Shown here piece by piece: positions 1 through 5,164 of a stretch of 8,758 nucleotides of DNA. Both the position numbers and the translations under genes were made by a program. Location: NCBI GenBank assembly GCA_025358395.1, contig JANYJT010000193.1:1-8758 (forward strand), written 5' to 3'. Numbering within the stretch: the first letter of the stretch is position 1; each line of letters starts with the position of its first letter. The notes below the pieces were generated by a model. The model was not told the origin of the DNA and ran no database searches. It saw only the letters and a list, made by a program, of their open reading frames with translations. This DNA comes from Bacteroidia bacterium. GTDB taxonomy: Bacteria; Bacteroidota; Bacteroidia; Bacteroidales; Prolixibacteraceae.

Positions 1-2
1 AA

Positions 3-122
3 GGCTCCGCCCCCTCAGTCACAATCAGCAACCAAGCAGGCATTATATATCTTAATCAGATTGGTTCTAAAGTATTTCCCGGGGGAAGGTGTCCGGTAAG
101 TTATATCTGCAATCTGATTTGA
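3..122 (+). CDS. Possible 3' end of an unidentified gene (partial)
   Basis: The third forward frame is open from the left edge to a TGA at 120-122, giving about 39 residues that end in SYICNLI. The composition (VTISNQAGIIYLNQIG) is protein-like, but the stretch is too short to assign to a family. If real, the gene converges on rfbC, whose stop lies about 30 bp away across an A-rich spacer, so rfbC would be the last gene of its operon. Another forward frame is also open, up to a TAA ending near 99, so the choice of frame is uncertain. No function is proposed. Confidence 0.3.
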   Translation, partial: GSAPSVTISNQAGIIYLNQIGSKVFPGGRCPVSYICNLI

Positions 123-151
123 ATATTAAAAAAACAAAAAATTGCCAACAT

Positions 152-706
152 TCACAAGTAAAACGACAAATGGGTCTCGGACAAAAGTGGCAAAGTCTTA
201 TCTTTTTCGGATAATCTCAGATCTTCGGCCGGCAATTTCCAGTCGATTTTCAGTTCAGGATCGTTGAAACGGATGCCGAGATCGTGGGTAGGCGCGTAGA
301 GATTATCCACTTTGTATGAAAAAATGGCCTCCTCACTTAATACGACAAACCCGTGGGCAAACCCGCGCGGAATATAAAGCTGCAATTTATTGGTATCGGA
401 AAGTTCTACTGAAAACGATTGTTTGTAGGTTGGCGAGTTGATGCGCAGGTCGACCACCACATCGAGAATGGTCCCGGTAATGCACCGTACCAGCTTGGCC
501 TGGGTATAAGGAGGCTTTTGAAAATGCAGTCCGCGGAGGACGCCGTACCCGGATTTGGATTCGTTGTCCTGGATAAATTCTACATGCCCGATGGCTTTTT
601 CGAACTCCGCCAGCTGGAAGGATTCGAAAAAATAGCCGCGGGAATCGCCGAAGACTTTGGGTTCTATGAGAAACAAGCCGGGGAAGGAGGTTGAGCGAAA
701 GATCAT
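152..706 (-). CDS. rfbC: dTDP-4-dehydrorhamnose 3,5-epimerase (RmlC/RfbC)
   Basis: This cytoplasmic cupin enzyme epimerises C3 and C5 of dTDP-4-keto-6-deoxyglucose on the way to dTDP-L-rhamnose or a related deoxysugar for surface polysaccharide. The 184 residues match the family's usual length. Visible motifs are DSRGYFFESF (21-30), QDNES (46-50) and LRGLHFQ (58-63). His61 is the expected catalytic base, Asp169 in the SEKD segment its likely partner, and Tyr131 the expected second catalytic residue; these follow the RmlC family pattern. The PRGFAHGF segment (113-120) is also typical. The ATG lies only 4 bp from a heptamer repeat array (711-801), so the region just upstream of the start is repeat DNA with no Shine-Dalgarno sequence. 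It is downstream of rfbA and the UpxY-like gene on the same strand, separated from rfbA by a four-helix-bundle gene. Confidence 0.96.
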   Translation of the reverse strand: MIFRSTSFPGLFLIEPKVFGDSRGYFFESFQLAEFEKAIGHVEFIQDNESKSGYGVLRGLHFQKPPYTQAKLVRCITGTILDVVVDLRINSPTYKQSFSVELSDTNKLQLYIPRGFAHGFVVLSEEAIFSYKVDNLYAPTHDLGIRFNDPELKIDWKLPAEDLRLSEKDKTLPLLSETHLSFYL

Positions 707-710
707 TAGC

Positions 711-801
711 TGAGAGTTGAGAGTTGAGAGTTGAGAACTGAGAGTTGAGAGTTGAGAACTGAGAGTTGAGAGTTTAAAGTGGAGAGTGGAGAGTGGAAAA
801 A
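711..801 (+). repeat. Heptamer tandem array (TGAGAGT), about 13 units
   Basis: Thirteen consecutive 7-bp units run from 711. Most are TGAGAGT. Variant TGAGAAC occurs at 732-738 and 753-759, TTAAAGT at 774-780 and GGAGAGT at 781-794; the last unit is degenerate. The TGAGAAC variants are 21 bp apart, so there is a higher-order unit of three heptamers. Positions 723-744 and again 744-765 are perfect reverse complements of 840-861. The array starts 4 bp from the rfbC start codon, on the side that becomes its 5' leader. Confidence 0.95.
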
Positions 802-838
802 AGTTGCAAGTGAATTAATTACGAGTAACTGTCTTTTA

Positions 839-880
839 GCTCTCAGTTCTCAACTCTCAACTAAATTCTCTCTCAACTTT
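839..880 (-). repeat. Inverted heptamer arm, partner of 711-801
   Basis: Units GCTCTCA, GTTCTCA, ACTCTCA and a degenerate ACTAAAT, followed by a run rich in TCTC. This is the reverse complement of the neighbouring array, with the variant unit in the same order. Positions 840-865 are also repeated exactly, in direct orientation, at 1288-1313 on the other side of the four-helix-bundle gene. Confidence 0.9.
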
Positions 881-881
881 T

Positions 882-1244
882 TCATTCTTTATTTATTTTG
901 TTTTTTGATGTTTTTATTGTTGCAACAAGCATGCTTATGAGTTCGTTATTACTTGAAATTAGTTGAGTTGAGCGATGTAGTTCAATTAATTGAGAATCTC
1001 CTAGCAATAATAACCAATATTCAGTTTCAGTGGCTTCTTTAAGAGCAATATTCATTTTTGAAATAAAATCTGCAGTTGATTGAGCGTGTTCAGCTTCTCG
1101 AATTAATGCTCCGACAGAGGTTCCTGATTTTAGTAGCTGTCTACTCAAAACAAACTCTTTTTCAACATTTATGATCATTCTGCAAGTCTTGATTATCTCA
1201 AGTGCAAAAAGGTAACTCTTATCTTTTAATATGCTCTCTTTCAA
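882..1244 (-). CDS. Four-helix-bundle protein, S23 / 23S rRNA intervening-sequence family
   Basis: A 120-residue protein carrying the hallmark block of one branch of the S23/IVP family (PF05635, TIGR02436) at about 33-81: LSRQLLKSGTSVGALIRE, then AEHAQSTADFISKMNIALKE and TETEYWLLLL. Family members form small helical bundles that assemble into pentamers and are related in fold to Avd of diversity-generating retroelements. Their cellular role is not established, and nucleic-acid binding is the usual suspicion. The start is TTG at 1244: upstream in frame there is a TAG and no ATG, and MKESILKDKS is the usual N-terminal form of the family. The gene sits on the operon strand between rfbA and rfbC. 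It is AT-rich (about 25% GC by hand count over 1201-1260, against about 60% over 1501-1560 in rfbA), which suggests a separate origin. Confidence 0.9.
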   Translation of the reverse strand: MKESILKDKSYLFALEIIKTCRMIINVEKEFVLSRQLLKSGTSVGALIREAEHAQSTADFISKMNIALKEATETEYWLLLLGDSQLIELHRSTQLISSNNELISMLVATIKTSKNKINKE

Positions 1245-1279
1245 AATATTTGAATTAAACTCCTAGTTATCAACCCTCT

Positions 1280-1313
1280 ACTCTCAACTCTCAGTTCTCA
1301 ACTCTCAACTAAA
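1280..1313 (-). repeat. Heptamer repeat overlapping the rfbA stop codon
   Basis: Units ACTCTCA (1280 and 1287), GTTCTCA (1294) and ACTCTCA (1301), then ACTAAAC. On the minus strand this reads through the last codons of rfbA (Leu-Val-Glu-Ser) and supplies its TGA at 1298-1300. The order of variants is the same as at 839-866, and the array is inverted relative to 711-801. Confidence 0.9.
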
Positions 1314-2173
1314 CTCAGTAAATATTGTCCATATTGATTCTTTTTCAAAAGGTTGCCCCGGGCTTTGAGCTGTGCTTCGTCGATCCAACCGTTGCGGAAG
1401 GCGATCTCCTCGAGGCAGGCGACTTTGAGTCCGGTGCGTTTTTCGATGGTGGCGATGAAGGATCCGGCTTCGAGCAGTGATTCGTGGGTGCCGGTGTCTA
1501 GCCAGGCATAGCCGCGACCCATCAGCTCCACTTTCAGTTCAAGGCGGTCGAGGTACTCCTGGTTCACGGTAGTAATTTCGAGCTCGCCGCGCGCGGAGGG
1601 TTTGATATTTTTGGCTACATCCACGACTGTGTTGGGGTAGAAATAGAGTCCGATGACGGCATAGTTGGACTTGGGTTTTTCGGGTTTTTCTTCGATGGAG
1701 GTGACGTTGCCACCCGCGTCAAAAGTACAAACACCGTAACGTTCCGGATCGTTGACCCAATACCCGAAAACGGTCGACTTCCGATTCCGGGTTACCTGAT
1801 CGACGGCCCTGTTGAGGAGCTCGACGAAGCCGTGGCCGTAGAAAATATTGTCGCCCAGCACGAGGCAGACATCGTCGGTACCGATAAATTTTTCACCCAG
1901 GATAAATGCCTGGGCAAGGCCATCCGGCGATGGTTGCACCACATACTGCAACTCGACACCGAACTGTGAGCCATTGCCCAGCAGCCGGATAAAAGCGGCT
2001 TGCTCTTCGGGGGTGGTGATAATCAGTATTTCACGAATCCCGGCCAGCATCAGCACCGACATCGGGTAGTAGATCATGGGTTTGTCGTAGATCGGGAGCA
2101 GCTGCTTGGAGGTGCCCAGGGTGATCGGGTGCAAACGGGAGCCGGAGCCCCCGGCGAGGATGATGCCTTTCAT
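1298..2173 (-). CDS. rfbA: Glucose-1-phosphate thymidylyltransferase (RmlA/RfbA)
   Basis: This cytoplasmic enzyme joins dTTP and glucose 1-phosphate to give dTDP-glucose, the first step of dTDP-deoxysugar synthesis. The 291-residue length is normal. Motifs in order: nucleotide-binding GGSGSRLHP (8-16), [16 protein letters not shown] (22-37), GDNIFYGHG (107-115) with the metal-binding aspartate, EEKP (161-164), GELEIT (196-201) and [12 protein letters not shown] (219-230). The C-terminal [11 protein letters not shown] is typical, but the final VES and the TGA stop are encoded by a heptamer repeat unit (see 1280-1313). The product probably feeds the pathway in which rfbC acts; rfbB and rfbD are not in the window. 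The upstream neighbour is an oppositely oriented four-helix-bundle gene, so the rfbA promoter may lie in 2174-2245 unless transcription reads through from the UpxY-like gene. Confidence 0.97.
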   Translation of the reverse strand: MKGIILAGGSGSRLHPITLGTSKQLLPIYDKPMIYYPMSVLMLAGIREILIITTPEEQAAFIRLLGNGSQFGVELQYVVQPSPDGLAQAFILGEKFIGTDDVCLVLGDNIFYGHGFVELLNRAVDQVTRNRKSTVFGYWVNDPERYGVCTFDAGGNVTSIEEKPEKPKSNYAVIGLYFYPNTVVDVAKNIKPSARGELEITTVNQEYLDRLELKVELMGRGYAWLDTGTHESLLEAGSFIATIEKRTGLKVACLEEIAFRNGWIDEAQLKARGNLLKKNQYGQYLLSLVES

Positions 2174-2245
2174 ATGGTACGGATAAGTTGGTTGTTTTGC
2201 GAAAATAGGAAGAATAATTATACAATGAGTGATACTTAGGAAAAA

Positions 2246-2280
2246 GAGGGGGAGAGTGGGCGAGGGGGAGAGTGGGCGAG
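2246..2280 (+). repeat. GC-rich octamer arm (GAGGGGGA-GAGTGGGC), left flank of cassette
   Basis: Two perfect 16-bp units at 2246-2261 and 2262-2277, each made of two related octamers, GAGGGGGA and GAGTGGGC. The 35-bp stretch matches the reverse complement of 2727-2761 at 29 of 35 positions. The same octamer family recurs 4 kb away at 6570-6607. Confidence 0.9.
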
Positions 2281-2287
2281 TGGTTGA

Positions 2288-2319
2288 TTTGGAAAATTGG
2301 TGAAAAAGTTGTATATTTA
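2288..2319 (+). promoter_or_regulatory. Possible Bacteroidota-type promoter for the four-helix-bundle gene
   Basis: TTTG at 2288-2291 and TATATTTA at 2312-2319 are separated by 20 bp. They resemble the Bacteroidota -33 TTTG and -7 TAnnTTTG elements, with one mismatch in the last base of the -7 box. The start codon is 32 bp further on. The site lies inside the left arm of the cassette, so the gene could be transcribed on its own. Confidence 0.35.
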
Positions 2320-2351
2320 TCTATAAGAAATAATTCATTAATATTCTGATT

Positions 2352-2723
2352 ATGAGAATTAAAACGCATAAGGAATTGGTGGTATTTCAAAGTGCAATTG
2401 AATTGGCTATAAGAATTCATAAACTGTCTAAGAATTTTCCACCAGAAGAGAAGTACTCGCTAACTGACCAGATAAGAAGAAGTTCCAGATCAATTGCAGC
2501 AAATATAGCTGAAGCATTTAGAAAGCGTAGATATCCGAAATCATTTATTTCTAAATTGTCTGACTGTGAAGGTGAAGTAGCAGAGACTCAAGTTTGGATA
2601 TATTTTATTGAGACTTTTGCATATTTGGATTCTTCTGTTACCAAAGATCTGGATGCTCAATATGAACATCTACAGGCACAAATAGTTACTATGATTCAGA
2701 GTCCCGAAAAATGGTCAGTATAA
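2352..2723 (+). CDS. Four-helix-bundle protein, S23 / 23S rRNA intervening-sequence family (second subtype)
   Basis: A 123-residue protein of the other common branch of the S23/IVP family. The N-terminal HKELVVFQSAIELA (6-19) leads to FPPEEKYSLTDQIRRSS (29-45) and SIAANIAEAF (47-56), then an acidic-amphipathic region EGEVAETQVW (73-82). These follow the family pattern of 'fP..E.y.Lt.QirRs..SI.aNIaE'. The basic run RKRRYPK (57-63) could contact nucleic acid. The cellular role of the family is unsettled. It is clearly divergent from the protein at 882-1244, so the two are not a recent duplication. Composition is AT-rich (about 35% GC by hand count over 2401-2460). The gene runs against the polysaccharide operon and its stop codon lies 3 bp before the right inverted arm. 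Confidence 0.9.
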   Translation: MRIKTHKELVVFQSAIELAIRIHKLSKNFPPEEKYSLTDQIRRSSRSIAANIAEAFRKRRYPKSFISKLSDCEGEVAETQVWIYFIETFAYLDSSVTKDLDAQYEHLQAQIVTMIQSPEKWSV

Positions 2724-2726
2724 CTA

Positions 2727-2761
2727 TTCTCCCAGTCTCCCCCTCTCCCTGTCTCCCCCTC
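2727..2761 (-). repeat. GC-rich octamer arm (TCTCCCCC), right flank of cassette
   Basis: Period-8/16 array with units TCTCCCCC and TCTCCCTG, inverted relative to 2246-2280 (29/35 matches). It lies between two convergent stop codons: the four-helix-bundle gene ends at 2723 and the UpxY-like gene at 2775. It would be in the 3' untranslated region of both transcripts. Confidence 0.85.
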
Positions 2762-2774
2762 GTCAATTGCCCAG

Positions 2775-3299
2775 TCACTCCTTCACTACCGCCAAATTAG
2801 TTCCCGGCGATTCCACCAGCACGGTGAAGCCCAGCGGAAGCATGCGCAGTGCCACTTTGTTGTTGCCGCGGAAGGAGATGAGCTCACCGCGGACGCCCAT
2901 CATGGGGCCGGCAATGATCTCGACCAGGGTGCCGGGCCGGAGCTCTTCGCGGGTGATCTCGACCTGTGCTTCACTTTGACCCAGCATGCGTTTGAGGATC
3001 TCGATGTCCTGGTCGCGGATCACGGCCGCTTTGCCTTCGAAACGGACATATTGCATCACGTTGTCGGTCTGCAACACCATATCGTAATGTTTCAGGGTGA
3101 TGTGCACGAAAACGTACCCTGAAATCAGTGGTATTTCTACCCACTTTTTGCGGTCGCTCCACTGACGAAGTTTGCGCTGAAGCGGAAGGAACGATTCGAT
3201 ACCCTTGTATTTTAACTCTTCGTGCACCCTTTTTTCCGCGCGCGAATGGACGTAGACAGCATGCCAGGCGGGTGTTAGAAGTTGTTGTTTTGGGTACAT
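2775..3299 (-). CDS. UpxY/RfaH-type NusG-family transcription antiterminator
   Basis: A 174-residue NusG paralogue. The N-terminal NGN domain spans about 10-107, with WHAVYVHSRAEKRVHEEL (12-29), ESFLPLQRKLRQWSDRKK (35-52) and PLISGYVFVHI (57-67). The C-terminal KOW domain spans about 120-165, with RPGTLVEIIAGPMMGVRGEL (121-140). NusG paralogues of this kind bind the RNA polymerase clamp and keep it elongating through long polysaccharide operons. In Bacteroidota they are usually the first gene of a capsule or exopolysaccharide locus. That fits here: rfbA and rfbC follow on the same strand. The start ATG at 3297-3299 precedes MYPKQQL; its leader and promoter should be in 3300-3556, which also contains an octamer hairpin. 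Housekeeping NusG is less likely given the neighbours. Confidence 0.9.
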   Translation of the reverse strand: MYPKQQLLTPAWHAVYVHSRAEKRVHEELKYKGIESFLPLQRKLRQWSDRKKWVEIPLISGYVFVHITLKHYDMVLQTDNVMQYVRFEGKAAVIRDQDIEILKRMLGQSEAQVEITREELRPGTLVEIIAGPMMGVRGELISFRGNNKVALRMLPLGFTVLVESPGTNLAVVKE

Positions 3300-3341
3300 T
3301 TATTTTAGATTATAGGTTTGTGCAATGATTTAAAAAGAGTA

Positions 3342-3416
3342 GGAGACTAGGGGACTTGGAGACTAGGAGACCACTCCCCCAGTCGCCAAGTCTCCTAGTT
3401 CCTTAGTCCTTTCTCC
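3342..3416. repeat. Octamer inverted arms (GGAGACTA / TAGTCTCC type)
   Basis: The left arm, 3342-3373, is four octamers: GGAGACTA, GGGGACTT, GGAGACTA, GGAGACCA. The right arm, 3377-3416, has the same 8-bp period in the opposite sense (for example AAGTCTCC, TAGTTCCT, TAGTCCTT). Positions 3347-3359 pair with 3386-3398 with one mismatch. The array lies in the leader side of both divergent genes, the UpxY-like gene (start 3299) and the PF06439 gene (start 3557). Confidence 0.85.
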
Positions 3417-3556
3417 TGCTTCGCAAAGATAGCTGGAAATTGACATAAAATCAATGCGAAAAACAATCCGTTTGCGGTAACGGAATGAGAAAAGTTAATT
3501 AATTTAGCAAGGTTAACTGTCCAAAATATTAAACCACCACATAAATTTAGATAACT

Positions 3557-4363
3557 ATGAGAAAAATTAGTCTTGTTCTTCTGCTTGCCCTTTTTGTTTC
3601 CGGAACTTTTGCCGCGAATTCCGGCTGGGTAAGACTCTTCAACGGTAAAAACACGGATGCCCCGGAAGTTAGCGATCTCAACAATGCGCTCACGAAAGCC
3701 GAGCAAAAAGAGGGCTGGAAACTGCTGTGGGACGGCAAAACAATGGAGGGTTGGGTCTCTTACAAAGATGGGACTGCTCCAACAAAAGGATGGACCATCC
3801 AAGATACGGAATTGATTACTGATCTGCCCAACAATAAAGGTGGCGGCGATATCGTGACGAAGAAAGAGTTCAAAAATTTCATTCTGGAGGTCGACTTTTT
3901 ATTCACCCCGGGTGCTAACAGCGGCATCAAATATTTTATTCAGCCGAACAAGGATGGTAAAGGTTTTTCTAACGTAGGATTTGAGTATCAGGTGCTTGAT
4001 GATGACAAACATCCTGATGCAAAGGCCGGTATCAACGGAAACCGCAAGCTTGCTTCGCTGTACGATCTTATTCCAGCCAATCCGCAGAAATTTGATCCGG
4101 CACCGTCTGTCAAACCCAGCAAAGGCGTGAACCAGTGGAACCGTGCCCGTATTGTTGTTGAAGGCAACAAGGTGACGCACTATCTCAATGGAATCAAAGT
4201 CGTTGAAATAGTCCGTGGCACTCCGGAGTGGAAAGCGGCATTTGCAACGAGTAAATTCAAGGACTATCCGGGATTCGGAGAGTTCGCCACCGGGCACATT
4301 TTGCTGCAGGACCATGGGAATGAGGTTCATTACCGGAATATCAAGATAAAGGAGCTGAAATAA
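3557..4363 (+). CDS. Exported PF06439 (DUF1080) 3-keto-glycoside hydrolase-like protein
   Basis: A 268-residue protein with an N-terminal signal peptide (MRKISLVLLLALFVSGTFA, likely cleavage after Ala19) and one lectin-like beta-sandwich domain of the PF06439 family, which Pfam names 3-keto-disaccharide hydrolase. Family landmarks: LLWDGKTMEGW (56-66), GWTIQDTELI (78-87), GGGDIVTKKEF (95-105), NSGIKYF (121-127), GFEYQVLDD (141-149), QWNRARI (193-199) and ILLQDHGNEVHYRNIKIK (248-265). An extra LFNGKN segment (27-32) before the true domain start resembles a second copy of its first motif. The product would act in the periplasm or at the outer surface on oxidised glycosides. The Gfo/Idh-type lipoprotein downstream is a plausible partner that makes the 3-keto substrate. 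The exact substrate cannot be read from sequence. Confidence 0.92.
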   Translation: MRKISLVLLLALFVSGTFAANSGWVRLFNGKNTDAPEVSDLNNALTKAEQKEGWKLLWDGKTMEGWVSYKDGTAPTKGWTIQDTELITDLPNNKGGGDIVTKKEFKNFILEVDFLFTPGANSGIKYFIQPNKDGKGFSNVGFEYQVLDDDKHPDAKAGINGNRKLASLYDLIPANPQKFDPAPSVKPSKGVNQWNRARIVVEGNKVTHYLNGIKVVEIVRGTPEWKAAFATSKFKDYPGFGEFATGHILLQDHGNEVHYRNIKIKELK

Positions 4364-4364
4364 G

Positions 4365-4412
4365 AAGTTTGGAGTACTTAGAGTTTGGAGTACTTAAAGT
4401 TTGGAGTACTTA
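4365..4412 (+). repeat. 16-bp tandem array, three units (AAGTTTGGAGTACTTA)
   Basis: Three units at 4365-4380, 4381-4396 and 4397-4412; the middle one starts with G instead of A. Each unit is two octamers (rAGTTTGG and AGTACTTA). It starts 2 bp after the TAA of the PF06439 gene. Positions 4372-4396 are a perfect 25-bp inverted match to 4504-4528. Confidence 0.93.
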
Positions 4413-4503
4413 AAGTGATTGAACTCCCGAGATATGAGATGGAAATGATTATTTGCCTTGATAACTACATTTTTCAACTACAATCTCCAAGTCGCTCTAA
4501 CTC

Positions 4504-4540
4504 TAAGTACTCCAAACTCTAAGTACTCTAAGTACTTTTA
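4504..4540 (-). repeat. Inverted arm of the 16-bp array
   Basis: Octamers TAAGTACT, CCAAACTC, TAAGTACT and related sequence. Positions 4504-4528 are the exact reverse complement of 4372-4396, giving a 25-bp stem with a loop of about 107 nt. In RNA this would be a long hairpin between the hydrolase gene and ogt. It carries the register of the middle, G-starting unit. Confidence 0.92.
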
Positions 4541-4547
4541 GTCGCAG

Positions 4548-4568
4548 CAACTCTCAGTTCTCAACTCT
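4548..4568 (-). repeat. Isolated copy of the heptamer family
   Basis: About 20 bp made of ACTCTCA, GTTCTCA and ACTCT, the same order of variants as at 839-859 and 1287-1307. It is 3.2 kb away from those and in a gap otherwise filled by the unrelated AGTACTTA family, showing that a repeat family can appear outside its home gap. It ends 16 bp before the ogt start codon. Confidence 0.85.
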
Positions 4569-4584
4569 GATATTGTCATAAAAA

Positions 4585-5067
4585 ATGAGAAGCTATTTCA
4601 CAAGTTTGGAGAGTCCGGTGGGCCGGATTGTCCTGGTTTCGAATGATACGCATTTGAAATCACTTTCATTCAGCGATGAGCAGGTCGATGAGCCGGAAAA
4701 ACTACCGGAAATTTTGCTGAAAACCGTTCATCAGCTAAACGAATATTTTGCCGGCACCCGATTCCAGTTTGATCTGGAGCTTGATCCGGACGGGTCAGAC
4801 TTTCAGCGGATGGTGTGGCAAGAGTTACTTAAAGTTCCCTATGGATCGACCAAAAGCTACCGCGAAATCGCCCTGAAAACAGGCTCGGTTCTGAATACCA
4901 GGGCAGTGGGAACGGCCAATGGCAAGAATCCGATCTCGATCATCGTGCCCTGTCACCGGATCATTGGCAGCGACGGGAAGATGGTCGGATACGCGGGTGG
5001 GCTGGAGCGGAAGAAGTGGTTGCTGCTCCATGAATCTCAGCATTCAAAACAGCAAATGCTGTTTTGA
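4585..5067 (+). CDS. ogt: Methylated-DNA--protein-cysteine methyltransferase (O6-alkylguanine repair)
   Basis: A cytoplasmic suicide repair enzyme that transfers the alkyl group from O6-alkylguanine to its own cysteine. The 160 residues hold the short N-terminal domain and the DNA-binding C-terminal domain. Active site PCHR (122-125) gives acceptor Cys123 with His124. Other family landmarks are FQRMVWQELLKVPYGST (73-89), SYREIA (91-96), the arginine-finger segment NTRAVGTA (104-111, Arg106) and the Asn-hinge NP (115-116). The last eight residues (HSKQQMLF) and the stop are encoded inside a perfect inverted repeat (5041-5070), so the tail is probably not conserved. There is no obvious functional link to the sugar genes around it. 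No Ada-type regulatory domain is present. Confidence 0.96.
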   Translation: MRSYFTSLESPVGRIVLVSNDTHLKSLSFSDEQVDEPEKLPEILLKTVHQLNEYFAGTRFQFDLELDPDGSDFQRMVWQELLKVPYGSTKSYREIALKTGSVLNTRAVGTANGKNPISIIVPCHRIIGSDGKMVGYAGGLERKKWLLLHESQHSKQQMLF

Positions 5068-5086
5068 ATGCACGAATGCTTTTTTT
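5041..5086 (+). terminator. Hairpin overlapping the ogt stop codon, followed by T run
   Basis: CATTCAAAACAGCA (5041-5054) and TGCTGTTTTGAATG (5057-5070) are perfect reverse complements separated by two bases. The ogt TGA at 5065-5067 lies inside the right stem. A run of seven T at 5080-5086 follows after about 9 bases, so it could act as a loose intrinsic terminator. Confidence 0.55.
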
Positions 5087-5089
5087 ATA

Positions 5090-5129
5090 ACTTTAGTCAC
5101 TTTAGATCACTCTAGTTCACTTTAGTCAC
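5090..5129 (+). repeat. 9-10-bp degenerate tandem repeat (ACTTTAGTC)
   Basis: Units ACTTTAGTC (5090), ACTTTAGATC (5099), ACTCTAGTTC (5109) and ACTTTAGTC (5119), then a partial unit. It lies between the ogt hairpin and the next gene. No inverted partner was found in the window, unlike most of the other arrays. Confidence 0.8.
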
Positions 5130-5164
5130 TTTTTTGTACGAACAACTAAATTAATCATCAATTT

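Larger units (their letters stand above)
840..1313. mobile_element. Candidate cassette: four-helix-bundle gene between 26-bp direct repeats
   Basis: A perfect 26-bp direct repeat (840-865 and 1288-1313) brackets the gene at 882-1244. The right copy runs into the last codons and stop of rfbA. The repeat spans three heptamer units plus a few bases outside the heptamer pattern. The arrangement fits either an insertion with duplication of the rfbA 3' end or recombination between repeat arrays. No transposase is present in the window. The mobile nature is inferred from the flanks, the low GC of the cargo and its position between two operon genes. Confidence 0.4.
2246..2761. mobile_element. Candidate cassette: four-helix-bundle gene between 35-bp inverted repeats
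   Basis: A 35-bp imperfect inverted repeat (2246-2280 and 2727-2761, 29/35 matching) encloses one AT-rich gene (2352-2723) and its likely promoter. The whole unit of about 516 bp sits in the gap between the UpxY-like gene and rfbA without damaging either. No transposase is encoded, so if it moves it does so in trans or by recombination between repeats. This is inferred from layout and composition only. Confidence 0.4.

Noticed and set aside
882..1244. True 23S rRNA intervening sequence
   Set aside because: The family was first seen inside 23S rRNA genes, but no rRNA sequence surrounds either copy here.
2031..2420. Minus-strand reading frame of 129 codons between rfbA and the second four-helix-bundle gene
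   Set aside because: It crosses the start of rfbA, a repeat arm and the start of the opposite gene; its residues come from repeat DNA.
840..2761. Insertion sequence or transposon with its own transposase
   Set aside because: No transposase, integrase or reverse transcriptase is encoded in or near either repeat-bracketed segment.
3467..3484. Palindrome TCCGTT-N6-AACGGA upstream of the PF06439 gene as an operator
   Set aside because: The arms are only 6 bp, it occurs once, and no regulator gene is nearby; this is expected by chance.
3469..3550. Bacteroidota-type promoter for the PF06439 gene (TTTG at 3471 region with TAATTTAG)
   Set aside because: The spacing is about 25 bp, longer than the usual 19-21, and the -7 box has a mismatch; too weak to annotate.
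3395..3802. Minus-strand reading frame of 135 codons across the start of the PF06439 gene
   Set aside because: It overlaps the signal peptide and first domain motifs of a well-supported gene and runs into an octamer array; no family features.
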